DNA from: Exiguobacterium profundum
Lineage (GTDB): Bacteria; Bacillota; Bacilli; Exiguobacteriales; Exiguobacteriaceae
Direction of reading: 5' to 3'
Assembly: GCF_001909285.1 (NCBI RefSeq)
Contig: NZ_MRSV01000001.1
Location: 2,465,303 to 2,508,218 of the forward strand
Length of the DNA stretch: 42,916 bases
Shown: piece after piece, positions 29,418 through 37,106 of the stretch
Layout of the letters: every line of letters begins with the position of its first letter
Position numbering within the stretch: position 1 is the stretch's first letter
Notes under the pieces: generated by a model
The model's database searches: none
Told to the model about the DNA's origin: nothing
The model's input: the letters and a program-made list of their open reading frames with translations, nothing else
Translations under genes and position numbers: made by a program

Positions 29418-30635
29418 ATGTGGAAAAATCGGAACGTCTGGATCATCTTGACGGGCGAATTCGTCGCCGGTCTTGGTCTATGGCTCGGCATCATCGGGAA
29501 CTTGGAATTTATGCAAGACCGTGTCCCCTCTGACTTTGTGAAGGCGGTCATTCTCGCCATCGGTTTACTTGCCGGGGTCGCCATCGGTCCGCTCGCGGGT
29601 CGCTTGACCGACCAAGGTTCTAAGAAAAAAATCATGCTCATCTCGAGCATCGTCCGGGCGCTCAGCGTGATCTTCATGTTCGTCGCCATCGAAACGAATT
29701 CGGTCGTGTGGATGGTCGTCTTTTTAATCATCTTACAAGGATCGGCCGCATTTTATTTCCCTGCCCTGCAGGCAGCGATTCCGCTCATCGTGAAAGAACG
29801 GGAGCTTCTCGCCTTGAACGGCGTCCATATGAACGTCTCGACGTTGTCACGTGTCATCGGGACGGCGATTGCAGGTGTCCTTTTGACACTGATCTCGCTC
29901 CGTAACGTCTACGCGCTCTCGCTCGTCGCCTACCTGTTGCTAGCGGTCGCGACGCTCTTCTTGAAACTCGATGAGACGAAAACGCCCTCGGCGAAAAAGG
30001 TCGATGCGAAAGCGTCGAGCGGTTTCAAAGACGTCTTCCCAATCATCAAATCGATTCCCGTCATCTTCATGACACTCGTCATGACGCTCATCCCGCTCCT
30101 CTTCATCGGAGGATTCAACTTGCTCGTCATCAATATCAGTGAGTTGCAAGATTCGACAGCGATTAAAGGATGGATTTATACGGCAGAGGGACTCGCCTTC
30201 ATGACAGGTGCCTTTATGATTAAACGGATCGGAGAAAAATTCTCGGCGTTCTCGATTTTATTCTCGTTCTCGTTTTTAATCGGTGTCGCCCAACTGATGC
30301 TCTATTTTGCGGACATCCCGTTCATGTCCATTGCTGCGTTCGTTCTCTTCGGCTTCTCGGTCGGATGTTTCTTCCCGACGGCGGTCACGATTTTCCAAAC
30401 ACGGATGCCAAAAGAATATCACGGTCGTTTCTTCTCGTTCCGAAACATGCTCGACCGGATCATCTTCCAAGTCGTCCTTCTCGTGACTGGATTCTTCCTC
30501 GATTTGATTGGACTTCAGCTCATGGTCGTCTTGTTTGGAATTAGTTCGATTGCGATGACCGGCGCATTTCTTGTATACACGAGAAAGCATCAATTGCATA
30601 TCGAGGAAGATTCCACAGAGAAGATGTCTTCCTAA
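29418..30635 (+). CDS. MFS transporter, macrolide/siderophore exporter-like
   Basis: 405 residues, twelve membrane spans. The start VWIILTGEFVAGLGLWLGIIGN, the loop ALAGRLTDQGSKKKIM (about 56-71) and the central loop KLDETKTPSAKKVDAKASSG (about 188-207) fit the MFS_3/MefA group; the loop 2-3 motif GRLTDQGSKKK corresponds to the family motif. Substrate unknown. A Fur-like box just upstream suggests iron-dependent control and therefore perhaps a siderophore, which is inference. SD GAGGAA precedes the ATG by 8 bases. Confidence 0.9.
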   Translation: MWKNRNVWIILTGEFVAGLGLWLGIIGNLEFMQDRVPSDFVKAVILAIGLLAGVAIGPLAGRLTDQGSKKKIMLISSIVRALSVIFMFVAIETNSVVWMVVFLIILQGSAAFYFPALQAAIPLIVKERELLALNGVHMNVSTLSRVIGTAIAGVLLTLISLRNVYALSLVAYLLLAVATLFLKLDETKTPSAKKVDAKASSGFKDVFPIIKSIPVIFMTLVMTLIPLLFIGGFNLLVINISELQDSTAIKGWIYTAEGLAFMTGAFMIKRIGEKFSAFSILFSFSFLIGVAQLMLYFADIPFMSIAAFVLFGFSVGCFFPTAVTIFQTRMPKEYHGRFFSFRNMLDRIIFQVVLLVTGFFLDLIGLQLMVVLFGISSIAMTGAFLVYTRKHQLHIEEDSTEKMSS

Positions 30636-30671
30636 CAAAAAAACAAGCGGTGACCGAGGTCATCGCTTGTT
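30634..30671 (-). terminator. Terminator between the MFS and MBL genes
   Basis: Stem AACAAGCGGTGACC/GGTCATCGCTTGTT (30642-30655, 30658-30671) with one wobble and a 2-base loop. The minus-strand T tract (TTTTTTTG) makes it the terminator of the MBL gene, whose stop is inside the stem. The plus strand carries TTTGCG only. Confidence 0.83.
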
Positions 30672-31754
30672 TGCGTCTTCGAGCTCTCGCCACCACGTCG
30701 TCGTATCATTCCGACCGTCGAGCGTGATCCGCTCCCCAATCTTCGGAGTGAGGACGACTTCTTTCGGTAAAAGAGACGCCATCTGTTCCGCTGGGTCGAA
30801 CCAATCGTGGAACGACAGCGTGAACGCCCCCCAATGGATCGGCATCATTTGGTCGGCCCGTAAATCGTGAAACGCTTGCGCGGTCTCTTCCGGTTGCATA
30901 TGGACGTCTGGCCAGCGCACGTCATATTGCCCGCATTCAAGTGCGGCAAAATCAAACGGCCCGTACTGTTCGCCAATCATCTTGAAATGCGGAGCGTAGC
31001 CACTATCCCCACTGAAGAAGAGTCGGTCCGTCTCACCGAGGACGACCCATGATGCCCAGAGTGTGCTGTTGCGGTCCGTCAACGAGCGACCGGAGAAGTG
31101 ACGCGCCGGCGTACAGACGAATGTCCACGACCCGAACGCATACGACTCGCCCCAATCCCGTTCTACGATTCGTTCTGCCCCGACACCCCATCGTTTCAAA
31201 TGACTCCCTACCCCGAGCGGTACGATGAACATGGCGACCCTGTCTTTGATGGCAAGAATCGTTCCATAATCGAGATGGTCGTAATGGTCATGCGTCAATA
31301 AGACGACATCGATTTCGGGCAAGTCCTCGAGTTCGAACGGCAAGTCTTCACTGAAGCGTTCGTTTTTAGCGAACGGGAGTGGGGATGGGCTACGTCCAAA
31401 CATCGGATCGACGAGCATCGTCTTCCCGTCCATTTGTACCATGAGCGCCGAATGACCGAGCCAATAGATTCTTGTGAAGCTCGAGCCCGTCTTCTCCTCA
31501 AAATCGATTGGCACGATCGGAAGACGTTCGGTAGGCTTACGCAGTGACGTCACATCACGATAGTCGCGCGCCATCGACACCATGTCTTGCGCAGAGAAGT
31601 TCATCGGTGTCTCATATTGATTACGGAACTTTCCATTGATCCGGTTCGGAGATTGAAGCGATTTCGGCTTTCGTCCAAGTGGTTTGTACTGTGTCAGAAT
31701 CGTTCCGGTGACAGCCGCCATTCCAACCAATGAGAGCAACATCGTCTTTTTCAT
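30660..31754 (-). CDS. Metallo-beta-lactamase-fold hydrolase (second copy)
   Basis: 364 residues: a signal anchor (about 5-22), about 60 residues with KPLGRKPKSLQSPNRINGKFRN, then an MBL domain from about 95 (YWLGHSALMV). Zinc ligands THDHYDHLD (His155, His157, Asp159, His160), a later TPARHFSG (near 225), SGDSGY (near 258) and PIHWGAF (near 314) are present. It belongs to the same NAPE-PLD/YbfQ-like group as the protein at 24773 but is longer and clearly diverged. Substrate unknown. The ATG at 31754 has SD AGAGGA; a longer in-frame ORF upstream contains no SD and is rejected. Two TATAAT boxes lie upstream (31786-31791, 31886-31891). Confidence 0.88.
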   Translation of the reverse strand: MKKTMLLSLVGMAAVTGTILTQYKPLGRKPKSLQSPNRINGKFRNQYETPMNFSAQDMVSMARDYRDVTSLRKPTERLPIVPIDFEEKTGSSFTRIYWLGHSALMVQMDGKTMLVDPMFGRSPSPLPFAKNERFSEDLPFELEDLPEIDVVLLTHDHYDHLDYGTILAIKDRVAMFIVPLGVGSHLKRWGVGAERIVERDWGESYAFGSWTFVCTPARHFSGRSLTDRNSTLWASWVVLGETDRLFFSGDSGYAPHFKMIGEQYGPFDFAALECGQYDVRWPDVHMQPEETAQAFHDLRADQMMPIHWGAFTLSFHDWFDPAEQMASLLPKEVVLTPKIGERITLDGRNDTTTWWRELEDANKR

Positions 31755-31910
31755 GTAGGTCCTCTTTTCTAATAGTTCGTTGAATTGATTATAGCGTGCC
31801 TTCGCCGTTTCAATACGAGAAAGTATATTGATTCGCCTATCTTTCAAAAAATGGCGTGCTCTTCATTGAGCATTCTGCTTATTCCATTATAGCAGTTCTC
31901 TTAAACCAAA

Positions 31911-31946
31911 AAGACCTGCCCACCCGTGTTTGGTGGAGCAGGTCTT
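31911..31946 (-). terminator. Terminator of the sco-bdbCD operon
   Basis: Minus-strand AAGACCTGCTCCACC/GGTGGGCAGGTCTT with one mismatch and a short loop, followed by TTTTTGG, just after the Sco stop at 31950. Confidence 0.9.
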
Positions 31947-31949
31947 CGG

Positions 31950-32528
31950 TTAAGATTTTTGCAAGATTTTAATGTCGTTGATGATGTCTTCGGTCGGAAC
32001 GTTTTGGAAACCAGGATACGCCTTGATGATTTTTCCTTCCTGGTCGACCAAATAGAAATACGTGCCGTGGTCGACTTGTGTACCTTCGTCAGGCTTCCGG
32101 ACGAGCGCCTTGAAGTTCTGTTGGGCAAACGTTTCAATCTCGTCTTGCGAGTAGCCTGAGAGGAACTGCCAATCTGCTTTCGCAAGGTCATAGCCACTCA
32201 TAAACTCTTTCATCTTCTCCGGAGTGTCCACCGTCGGGTCGACGCTGAAGGAAACGAATTGCACGTCTTCGACGCCCTCTTCTTCAAGCGCTTCATTCAG
32301 CTTTGTCATATTGTATGTCATCGGTGGACAGACTGTCTCACAGCTTGTAAAAACGAAATCCGCCATCCACACTTTCCCTTTTAAATCGTCAAGACTGACC
32401 ATTTCTTCATCTTGATTCGTATATTCGAACGATTCGACTTCCCAGTTGAGCGGATCCTCAATCTCTTGACCACATCCTGCTAGGACGATGAGCATCGTCG
32501 TCAAACCAATCATCCACCATTTCTTCAC
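31950..32528 (-). CDS. Sco1/SenC-type lipoprotein, copper chaperone
   Basis: 192 residues, lipoprotein: signal peptide ending LAGC with Cys19 as lipid anchor. Thioredoxin-fold copper site FTSCETVCPP with Cys63 and Cys67 and, later, the conserved His in VDHGTYFYLVD (near 152). Sco proteins load copper into the CuA site of cytochrome c oxidase (ypmQ in Bacillus). It starts 13 bases after bdbC on the same strand. The GTG at 32528 has SD AAGGAG 9 bases upstream; the TTG at 32537 does not leave room for an SD. Together with bdbCD it forms a copper/thiol oxidation unit on the outer face of the membrane. Confidence 0.93.
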   Translation of the reverse strand: MKKWWMIGLTTMLIVLAGCGQEIEDPLNWEVESFEYTNQDEEMVSLDDLKGKVWMADFVFTSCETVCPPMTYNMTKLNEALEEEGVEDVQFVSFSVDPTVDTPEKMKEFMSGYDLAKADWQFLSGYSQDEIETFAQQNFKALVRKPDEGTQVDHGTYFYLVDQEGKIIKAYPGFQNVPTEDIINDIKILQKS

Positions 32529-32541
32529 ACGTGCCAACTCC

Positions 32542-32955
32542 TTATCGCTTTTTGACGTTCCACATGAGGATTGTGATGAGCGTGAAAGCCGTCAATGCGA
32601 GGAACGGGATCGTGATGAACCCGAGCCAGTTAATGTATTGACCGCTACACGGAACTCCTTGTGCACAAGGTTGAATTTCTGCAAAACCTGGCACTTTCTG
32701 TACCAAGTAATGGTAAAGTGATACGAAACCGCCTATGATAGTAAGCGGTAACACATATTTCCGAACCGCCCGATCGTCCGTGAAGACGGCAATTCCCAAG
32801 AGGATGGTCAGCGGATACATAAAGATACGTTGAATCCAACATAGCTCACATGGCACGAACTCCCGAATCTCACTGAAGTAGAGACTGCCGAGCGTCGCCG
32901 TCAACGAGACGAGCCAAGCGAGGTATAACCCATACTTTTCGAGAAATGATTTCAT
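32542..32955 (-). CDS. bdbC: BdbC, DsbB-like quinone-linked thiol oxidoreductase
   Basis: 137 residues, four membrane spans. Two redox Cys pairs are present: Cys36/Cys39 (VPCELCWIQRIFMYPL) and Cys97/Cys103 (QPCAQGVPCSG), as required to pass electrons from BdbD to quinone. The CWIQR segment is diagnostic of the family. It lies one base after bdbD, with the ATG (32955) placed just after the bdbD stop and SD AGGATT. Together they form an extracytoplasmic disulfide-forming system; the BdbCD pair matures competence and other exported proteins in Bacillus (family knowledge). Confidence 0.96.
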   Translation of the reverse strand: MKSFLEKYGLYLAWLVSLTATLGSLYFSEIREFVPCELCWIQRIFMYPLTILLGIAVFTDDRAVRKYVLPLTIIGGFVSLYHYLVQKVPGFAEIQPCAQGVPCSGQYINWLGFITIPFLALTAFTLITILMWNVKKR

Positions 32956-32956
32956 C

Positions 32957-33613
32957 TTACAAATCCTGCTCGATCAGCTCTTGGATTTTTTCGTAATCGA
33001 ACGGGTCTTCGAGCATCACGCCGTTGATCATGATGGACGGGGTGAATTGAACACCGTTCTCTTTTACAAGACCGTCATCCGTACTGACTTTTTCAAGTAC
33101 GGTCGATTCTTCCCCAAGGTCTTGCTCAAACTTCGCCAAGTCGACCGATGTCGTCTCGCCTGCGATTTCTTTCAGCTTCTCGACGGTCACCCACGCATTG
33201 TCATGTTGTTGTGATTCCGGTTGCGCATCGTAGAGCGCCTTATGGAACTTCCAGAACGACTCAGGGTCTTGCTCGTATACCGACTCGGAAGCGAGGGATG
33301 CCAAGATCGATTCTTGTCCGTGGAACAAGACGTTAATATAGCTGAAGCTGACGTCTTCCTTGTCGAGATAATCCGCTTTCAGTTGCGGGTAAATCGTTTC
33401 ACCCCACTGTTTACACGAAGGACACTTGTAATCTCCGAACTCGACGACCGATACTTTTGCGTCCGGGTTTCCGAGTGTCGGTTGTCCTTCAATCGAGACG
33501 TGATCGCCACGCTCAGCTGTCGTCGACTCATCTTGGTTGAGTAAGACGAACACCAATGCGATTAATGCGACCGCGACGATGGTCAAGATGACCAACAATT
33601 GATTCTTTTTCAT
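32957..33613 (-). CDS. bdbD: BdbD, DsbA-like thiol-disulfide oxidoreductase
   Basis: 218 residues. An N-terminal membrane anchor (about 6-26) is followed by a thioredoxin/DsbA domain with active site CPSC (Cys64-Cys67, FGDYKCPSCKQWG) and a later VQFTPSIMINGVML containing the cis-Pro loop. Oxidises exported proteins; re-oxidised by BdbC. ATG at 33613 has an SD GAGGTG 6 bases upstream; the GTG 9 bases earlier overlaps that SD and is rejected. A TATAAT (33649-33654) lies upstream on the minus strand as the probable -10 of the operon. Confidence 0.95.
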   Translation of the reverse strand: MKKNQLLVILTIVAVALIALVFVLLNQDESTTAERGDHVSIEGQPTLGNPDAKVSVVEFGDYKCPSCKQWGETIYPQLKADYLDKEDVSFSYINVLFHGQESILASLASESVYEQDPESFWKFHKALYDAQPESQQHDNAWVTVEKLKEIAGETTSVDLAKFEQDLGEESTVLEKVSTDDGLVKENGVQFTPSIMINGVMLEDPFDYEKIQELIEQDL

Positions 33614-33736
33614 TTTCTTCACCTCTATCTATTTTCGACTCGCCTTTCATTATAGCGGAAGCTCTTCTTCCTATCATGATATCGACTCGTTTTTCATAAT
33701 TCTCTTTAATTCAAGCTTTAGGAGGTTTATTTACGC

Positions 33737-35329
33737 ATGATCAAGTCTTTTACGATGCGCCTCGGACTCATTTTGGCGCTCAGCATTGCCACGCTCGTCT
33801 TTTTACTGACGATCGCACTCACTTCCCTCATCAGTCACCGGGCATCTGACGCGCTCGAGAAAGAAATCGGGGAACGCCTCTCGACGACATCACATCAATT
33901 GGCGGACAAACTCGATTTTTATATGTGGTCACGCTATCAAGAAGTCCAACTCTTACAAGGCCTCGATTTAGAAGACCGAGACGAGACACGTCGACTCCTC
34001 GACCAAGTCCAATCAAACATCCCCGCCTTCTCTTGGATGGGCGTCACGGATGCGGACGGGACCGTCGTCGCTTCGACGAACGGGATTCTCGAAGGGGCAT
34101 CGATTGCGGAACGACCGGTTTATCTTGAAGCGCAAGATTCCCCATTTATCGGAGATGTCCACGAGGCAGTTCTCTTAGCTGAATTATTGCCGAATCCGAC
34201 GGGAGAACCGCTCCAATTCGTCGATATCAGTGTCCCGCTTTTCCAGGACGGCTCGTTTCAAGGGGTACTTGCCACTCATTTAAGCTGGGCCTGGGGGAAA
34301 GAAGTACTCGAACATTTCAATCGAACGCTTCATGAACAAGTCGATGATACGGATTTATTCGTCATCAGTGAACGAGACAGTGTCGTGCTCCTCGGTCCAG
34401 ACGACATGGTCGGAAAGCCACTCCCTGTATCCTTTACAGAAGGCGCCTCCGTGAAAGAGTGGGATGACGGTCAAGACTATCTGACAGGCATGTCAATCGG
34501 AGAAGGATATGATGAATATCCTGGACTTGGTTGGCAGGTCGTCGTCCGTCAGCCGACGGCAGTCGCGTTTGCACCAGTCGAGACACTTGAAACGAGAATT
34601 CTATGGATTGGTTTATTGGCCTCACTTGTGACGGCTGTACTCGGTTGGCTACTCGCTTCGATCGTGACGAGACCGTTGAAGCGAATCACCGAAACGGCTT
34701 CGCTCATGGAACAAGGGAAAGCGAACACGTTCCCCCATCAATCAGGAATCGAAGAGATTGAGTCGCTCGCGTTCGCGCTCGAATCGCTCGTCACCTCCCT
34801 GACAGAGTCTGAATCGGAGCGGGTACACTTTGAAAAACTAGCAAACCGTGACGCACTGACCGGTCTTTCAAACCGGATCGCCCTACGTGAACAGCTGAAT
34901 CAACTACACACCTCGCAAGAACCGTACGTCTTCTTTTATCTCGATCTCGACGGCTTCAAGGCGGTGAATGATACATATGGTCATGCGGTCGGGGACGAGG
35001 TATTGGTCGAGGTCGCACACCGGTTACGGGCGCTCCCCATCGAGGAGGTTTACCCCGTCCGATTGAGCGGAGATGAGTTCTTCCTCATGTTCCCAAGGAC
35101 TGAGCGTTCGACCCAACAGATTCGGGAGGTCGGAAACACACTCATCGAGATGATTTCTGAACCGATTACGCTAGACATCGTATCGGTGAAAGTCGGGGCT
35201 AGTATCGGTTCGTCCATTTGGAGTCCACCGGAACCACCGCACATCGCTATCGAACAAGCGGACGAAGCGTTATATCGGTCAAAAGCGAACGGGAAACACC
35301 AACTTTCCTTCCATGAGTCGCTCTCATGA
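33737..35329 (+). CDS. Membrane diguanylate cyclase with extracytoplasmic sensor (Cache-HAMP-GGDEF)
   Basis: 530 residues. A first membrane span (about 12-32), an extracytoplasmic sensor (about 33-285) with dCache-like elements (SWMGVTDADGTVVAST, VDISVPLFQDGSFQGVLA), a second span (about 290-310), a HAMP domain (about 312-362), and a GGDEF domain from about 373 (LANRDALTGLSNR). The active site is SGDEF at 444-448 instead of GGDEF; SGDEF enzymes can be active, but it is a deviation. No RxxD inhibitory site is seen upstream of it. Makes cyclic di-GMP if active. SD AGGAGG is 11 bases before the ATG. Ends at a strong terminator. Confidence 0.92.
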   Translation: MIKSFTMRLGLILALSIATLVFLLTIALTSLISHRASDALEKEIGERLSTTSHQLADKLDFYMWSRYQEVQLLQGLDLEDRDETRRLLDQVQSNIPAFSWMGVTDADGTVVASTNGILEGASIAERPVYLEAQDSPFIGDVHEAVLLAELLPNPTGEPLQFVDISVPLFQDGSFQGVLATHLSWAWGKEVLEHFNRTLHEQVDDTDLFVISERDSVVLLGPDDMVGKPLPVSFTEGASVKEWDDGQDYLTGMSIGEGYDEYPGLGWQVVVRQPTAVAFAPVETLETRILWIGLLASLVTAVLGWLLASIVTRPLKRITETASLMEQGKANTFPHQSGIEEIESLAFALESLVTSLTESESERVHFEKLANRDALTGLSNRIALREQLNQLHTSQEPYVFFYLDLDGFKAVNDTYGHAVGDEVLVEVAHRLRALPIEEVYPVRLSGDEFFLMFPRTERSTQQIREVGNTLIEMISEPITLDIVSVKVGASIGSSIWSPPEPPHIAIEQADEALYRSKANGKHQLSFHESLS

Positions 35330-35346
35330 CATCGTTTCCCCATGCA

Positions 35347-35373
35347 AAAAGGAGTTCATGATGAACTCCTTTT
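35347..35373. terminator. Bidirectional terminator between the GGDEF gene and the small minus-strand gene
   Basis: Perfect 12-base-pair stem AAAAGGAGTTCA/TGAACTCCTTTT with a 3-base loop (TGA), T-rich on both strands. Confidence 0.92.
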
Positions 35374-35676
35374 GCTTATTCTTCCGTTTCCGTATCCACG
35401 TCTTTCTTCTGCACGTGTCGCCAGTCCGTTCAAGAATCCAATGACAGCATACATTTCCTCTAACAATACGTCCTGTTCTATATCGATTTCATCGAAGATG
35501 GCTTGTCCCCATCGTTCAATGATTCCGCCGAGTTGAAGATAGTCATCGTTTTTGATTTTATTCTTGTCGCGCAACAACTCCAAATAGTCACGAACCTCTT
35601 TCAGATTTTCATGTGTCATCGAGATGGCACCCGCTTTTTCTGTCGCCAAGACTTTTTGATGGGTGATCAGTTGCAT
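35356..35676 (-). CDS. Small acidic protein, 3' end frameshifted
   Basis: Up to 106 residues as read. From residue 20 (MTHENLKEVRDYLELLRDKN) it is a well-formed helical, acidic protein. The last part (RGYGNGRISKRSSS) reads through the gene's own terminator and is not credible. In the +1 frame, the same bases after GFL give TDWRHVQKKDVDTETEE and a TAA at 35376-35378, directly before the terminator. One extra base near 35405-35415 would restore a natural end. The start (ATG 35676) has no clear SD, another sign of damage or of an unseen start. No family recognised. Confidence 0.6.
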   Translation of the reverse strand: MQLITHQKVLATEKAGAISMTHENLKEVRDYLELLRDKNKIKNDDYLQLGGIIERWGQAIFDEIDIEQDVLLEEMYAVIGFLNGLATRAEERRGYGNGRISKRSSS

Positions 35677-35770
35677 CGCATCGACGCGATTGTCTTTTCT
35701 CGTTGATTTTCATCATAAATATTTACTCAACAAAAAAAACTATAATAAGATTTTTTCTAAAACCTGACGT

Positions 35771-35805
35771 AAAAAAGCACTCGCCCCTATATAGGAGCGA
35801 GTACT
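35771..35805 (-). terminator. Terminator of odhAB
   Basis: Minus-strand GTACTCGCTCCTA/TAGGGGCGAGTGC with mismatches and wobble in an otherwise long stem, loop TA, followed by TTTTTTAC. It starts 9 bases after the odhB stop. Confidence 0.88.
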
Positions 35806-35813
35806 TCCTGTTC

Positions 35814-37088
35814 TTACGCTTCGAACAACAATTGTTCTGGATCTTCAATCATGTCTTTGATGTGCTTGAGGAATGTCACAGCCTCACGACCATCTACGAT
35901 TCGGTGGTCATATGAGAGTGCCACGTACATCATTGGACGGTTCTCCATTGTATCCGCATCGATTGCGACTGGACGGAGTTGAATCGAGTGCATCCCAAGG
36001 ATGGCGACTTGCGGTCCGTTCAAGATTGGTGTTGAGAGGAGTGAACCGAACACGCCACCGTTTGTAATTGTGAACGTACCACCTGTCAAATCACTCAACC
36101 CGAGCTTGTTGTTACGCGCTTTGTCCGCGAGGTGAAGGATATCTTTCTCGATTTCCCCGAAGTTTTTGCGGTCCGCTTCACGGACGACCGGAACGACGAG
36201 ACCATCTGGAGCCGATACGGCAATCCCGATATCATAATATTTCTTCAAGACGATTTCGTTGCCTTGGATTTCAGCGTTCAAGTAAGGCATCCGCTTGAGA
36301 GCTGCCACTGCTGCTTTCGTGAAGAACGACATGAAGCCGAGTTTGACATCGTTGTCTTTCACGAACTTCTCTTGGCGACGTTTACGAAGTGCCATGACCG
36401 CCGACATATCGATTTCGTTGAACGTTGTGAGCATCGCTGCCGTCTGTTGCACTTCGACGAGACGGTTCGCAATCGTTTGACGACGACGTGTCATTTTGAT
36501 GCGCTCTTCTTCTTTTCCACTCGCTGCCGGTTGTGGTGCCGGAGTGGCAGCAGCTGGTTTCTGCTCTTTCACAGCCGGTTTCTCTTCATGTCTCGATACA
36601 TCATGGACGTTGATGCGCCCGATTGGATCATTCGTTTGAACGGCTGAGAGATCAATGCCTTTCTCTCGAGCGAGCTTGCGTGCAGCAGGTGTCGCGATTG
36701 GTCCTTTACCCGGGCTCGCCACGTGCTCTTCACGTTTCTCGACTTTCTTGCCTTCTTCAATAGACTCTGTCTTTTTCTCAGTCGGTGCTTCTGTTTTCGT
36801 TTCTGTCGCGTTTTCCGTCTTCGTCTTCGTCGCGACAGCCGTTCCGCCACCAGAACCTGAACCGAGACGTGCGATGACTTCACCGACTTGAACCGTGTCC
36901 CCTTCTCCGGCAAGTTGTTCTTCTAACACACCCGCTTCGTCAGCCGGGACTTCGATATTGACTTTATCTGTCTCGAGCTCGACGATTGCTTCCCCTTTTT
37001 CGACTTGGTCGCCTGGCTGTTTGAGCCATGTCGCGACCGTTCCTTCCGTAATGGACTCTGCTAATTCCGGTACTTTGATTTCGATCAC
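35814..37088 (-). CDS. odhB: OdhB, dihydrolipoyl succinyltransferase (E2 of 2-oxoglutarate dehydrogenase)
   Basis: 424 residues. The lipoyl domain has ELETDKVNIEV with lipoyl-Lys42, then a Thr/Glu/Lys-rich linker (about 80-120), a peripheral-subunit-binding segment (about 128-165, ATPAARKLAREKGIDLS) and the catalytic domain ending in SYDHRIVDGREAV with His395 and Asp399. Transfers succinyl groups to CoA. The start is GTG at 37088 with SD AAGGGGG 8 bases upstream. It is 18 bases downstream of odhA, in an operon ended by a terminator. The E3 subunit is not in the window. Confidence 0.97.
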   Translation of the reverse strand: MIEIKVPELAESITEGTVATWLKQPGDQVEKGEAIVELETDKVNIEVPADEAGVLEEQLAGEGDTVQVGEVIARLGSGSGGGTAVATKTKTENATETKTEAPTEKKTESIEEGKKVEKREEHVASPGKGPIATPAARKLAREKGIDLSAVQTNDPIGRINVHDVSRHEEKPAVKEQKPAAATPAPQPAASGKEEERIKMTRRRQTIANRLVEVQQTAAMLTTFNEIDMSAVMALRKRRQEKFVKDNDVKLGFMSFFTKAAVAALKRMPYLNAEIQGNEIVLKKYYDIGIAVSAPDGLVVPVVREADRKNFGEIEKDILHLADKARNNKLGLSDLTGGTFTITNGGVFGSLLSTPILNGPQVAILGMHSIQLRPVAIDADTMENRPMMYVALSYDHRIVDGREAVTFLKHIKDMIEDPEQLLFEA

Positions 37089-37106
37089 AATGAGTTCCCC
37101 CTTAAC

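Noticed and set aside
28778-29731. 317-residue minus-strand ORF
   Set aside because: Antisense to the dsbA-family and MFS genes, crossing the terminator at 29326-29353; a shadow reading frame.
31755-31949. Short minus-strand ORF (9 codons) and small hairpin before the second MBL gene, as a leader-peptide attenuator
   Set aside because: The ORF has only a weak SD, the stem is about 5 base pairs, and no competing structure is visible.
36132-36647. 171-residue plus-strand ORF
   Set aside because: Antisense to odhB, Cys/His/Arg-rich as expected of an antisense frame.
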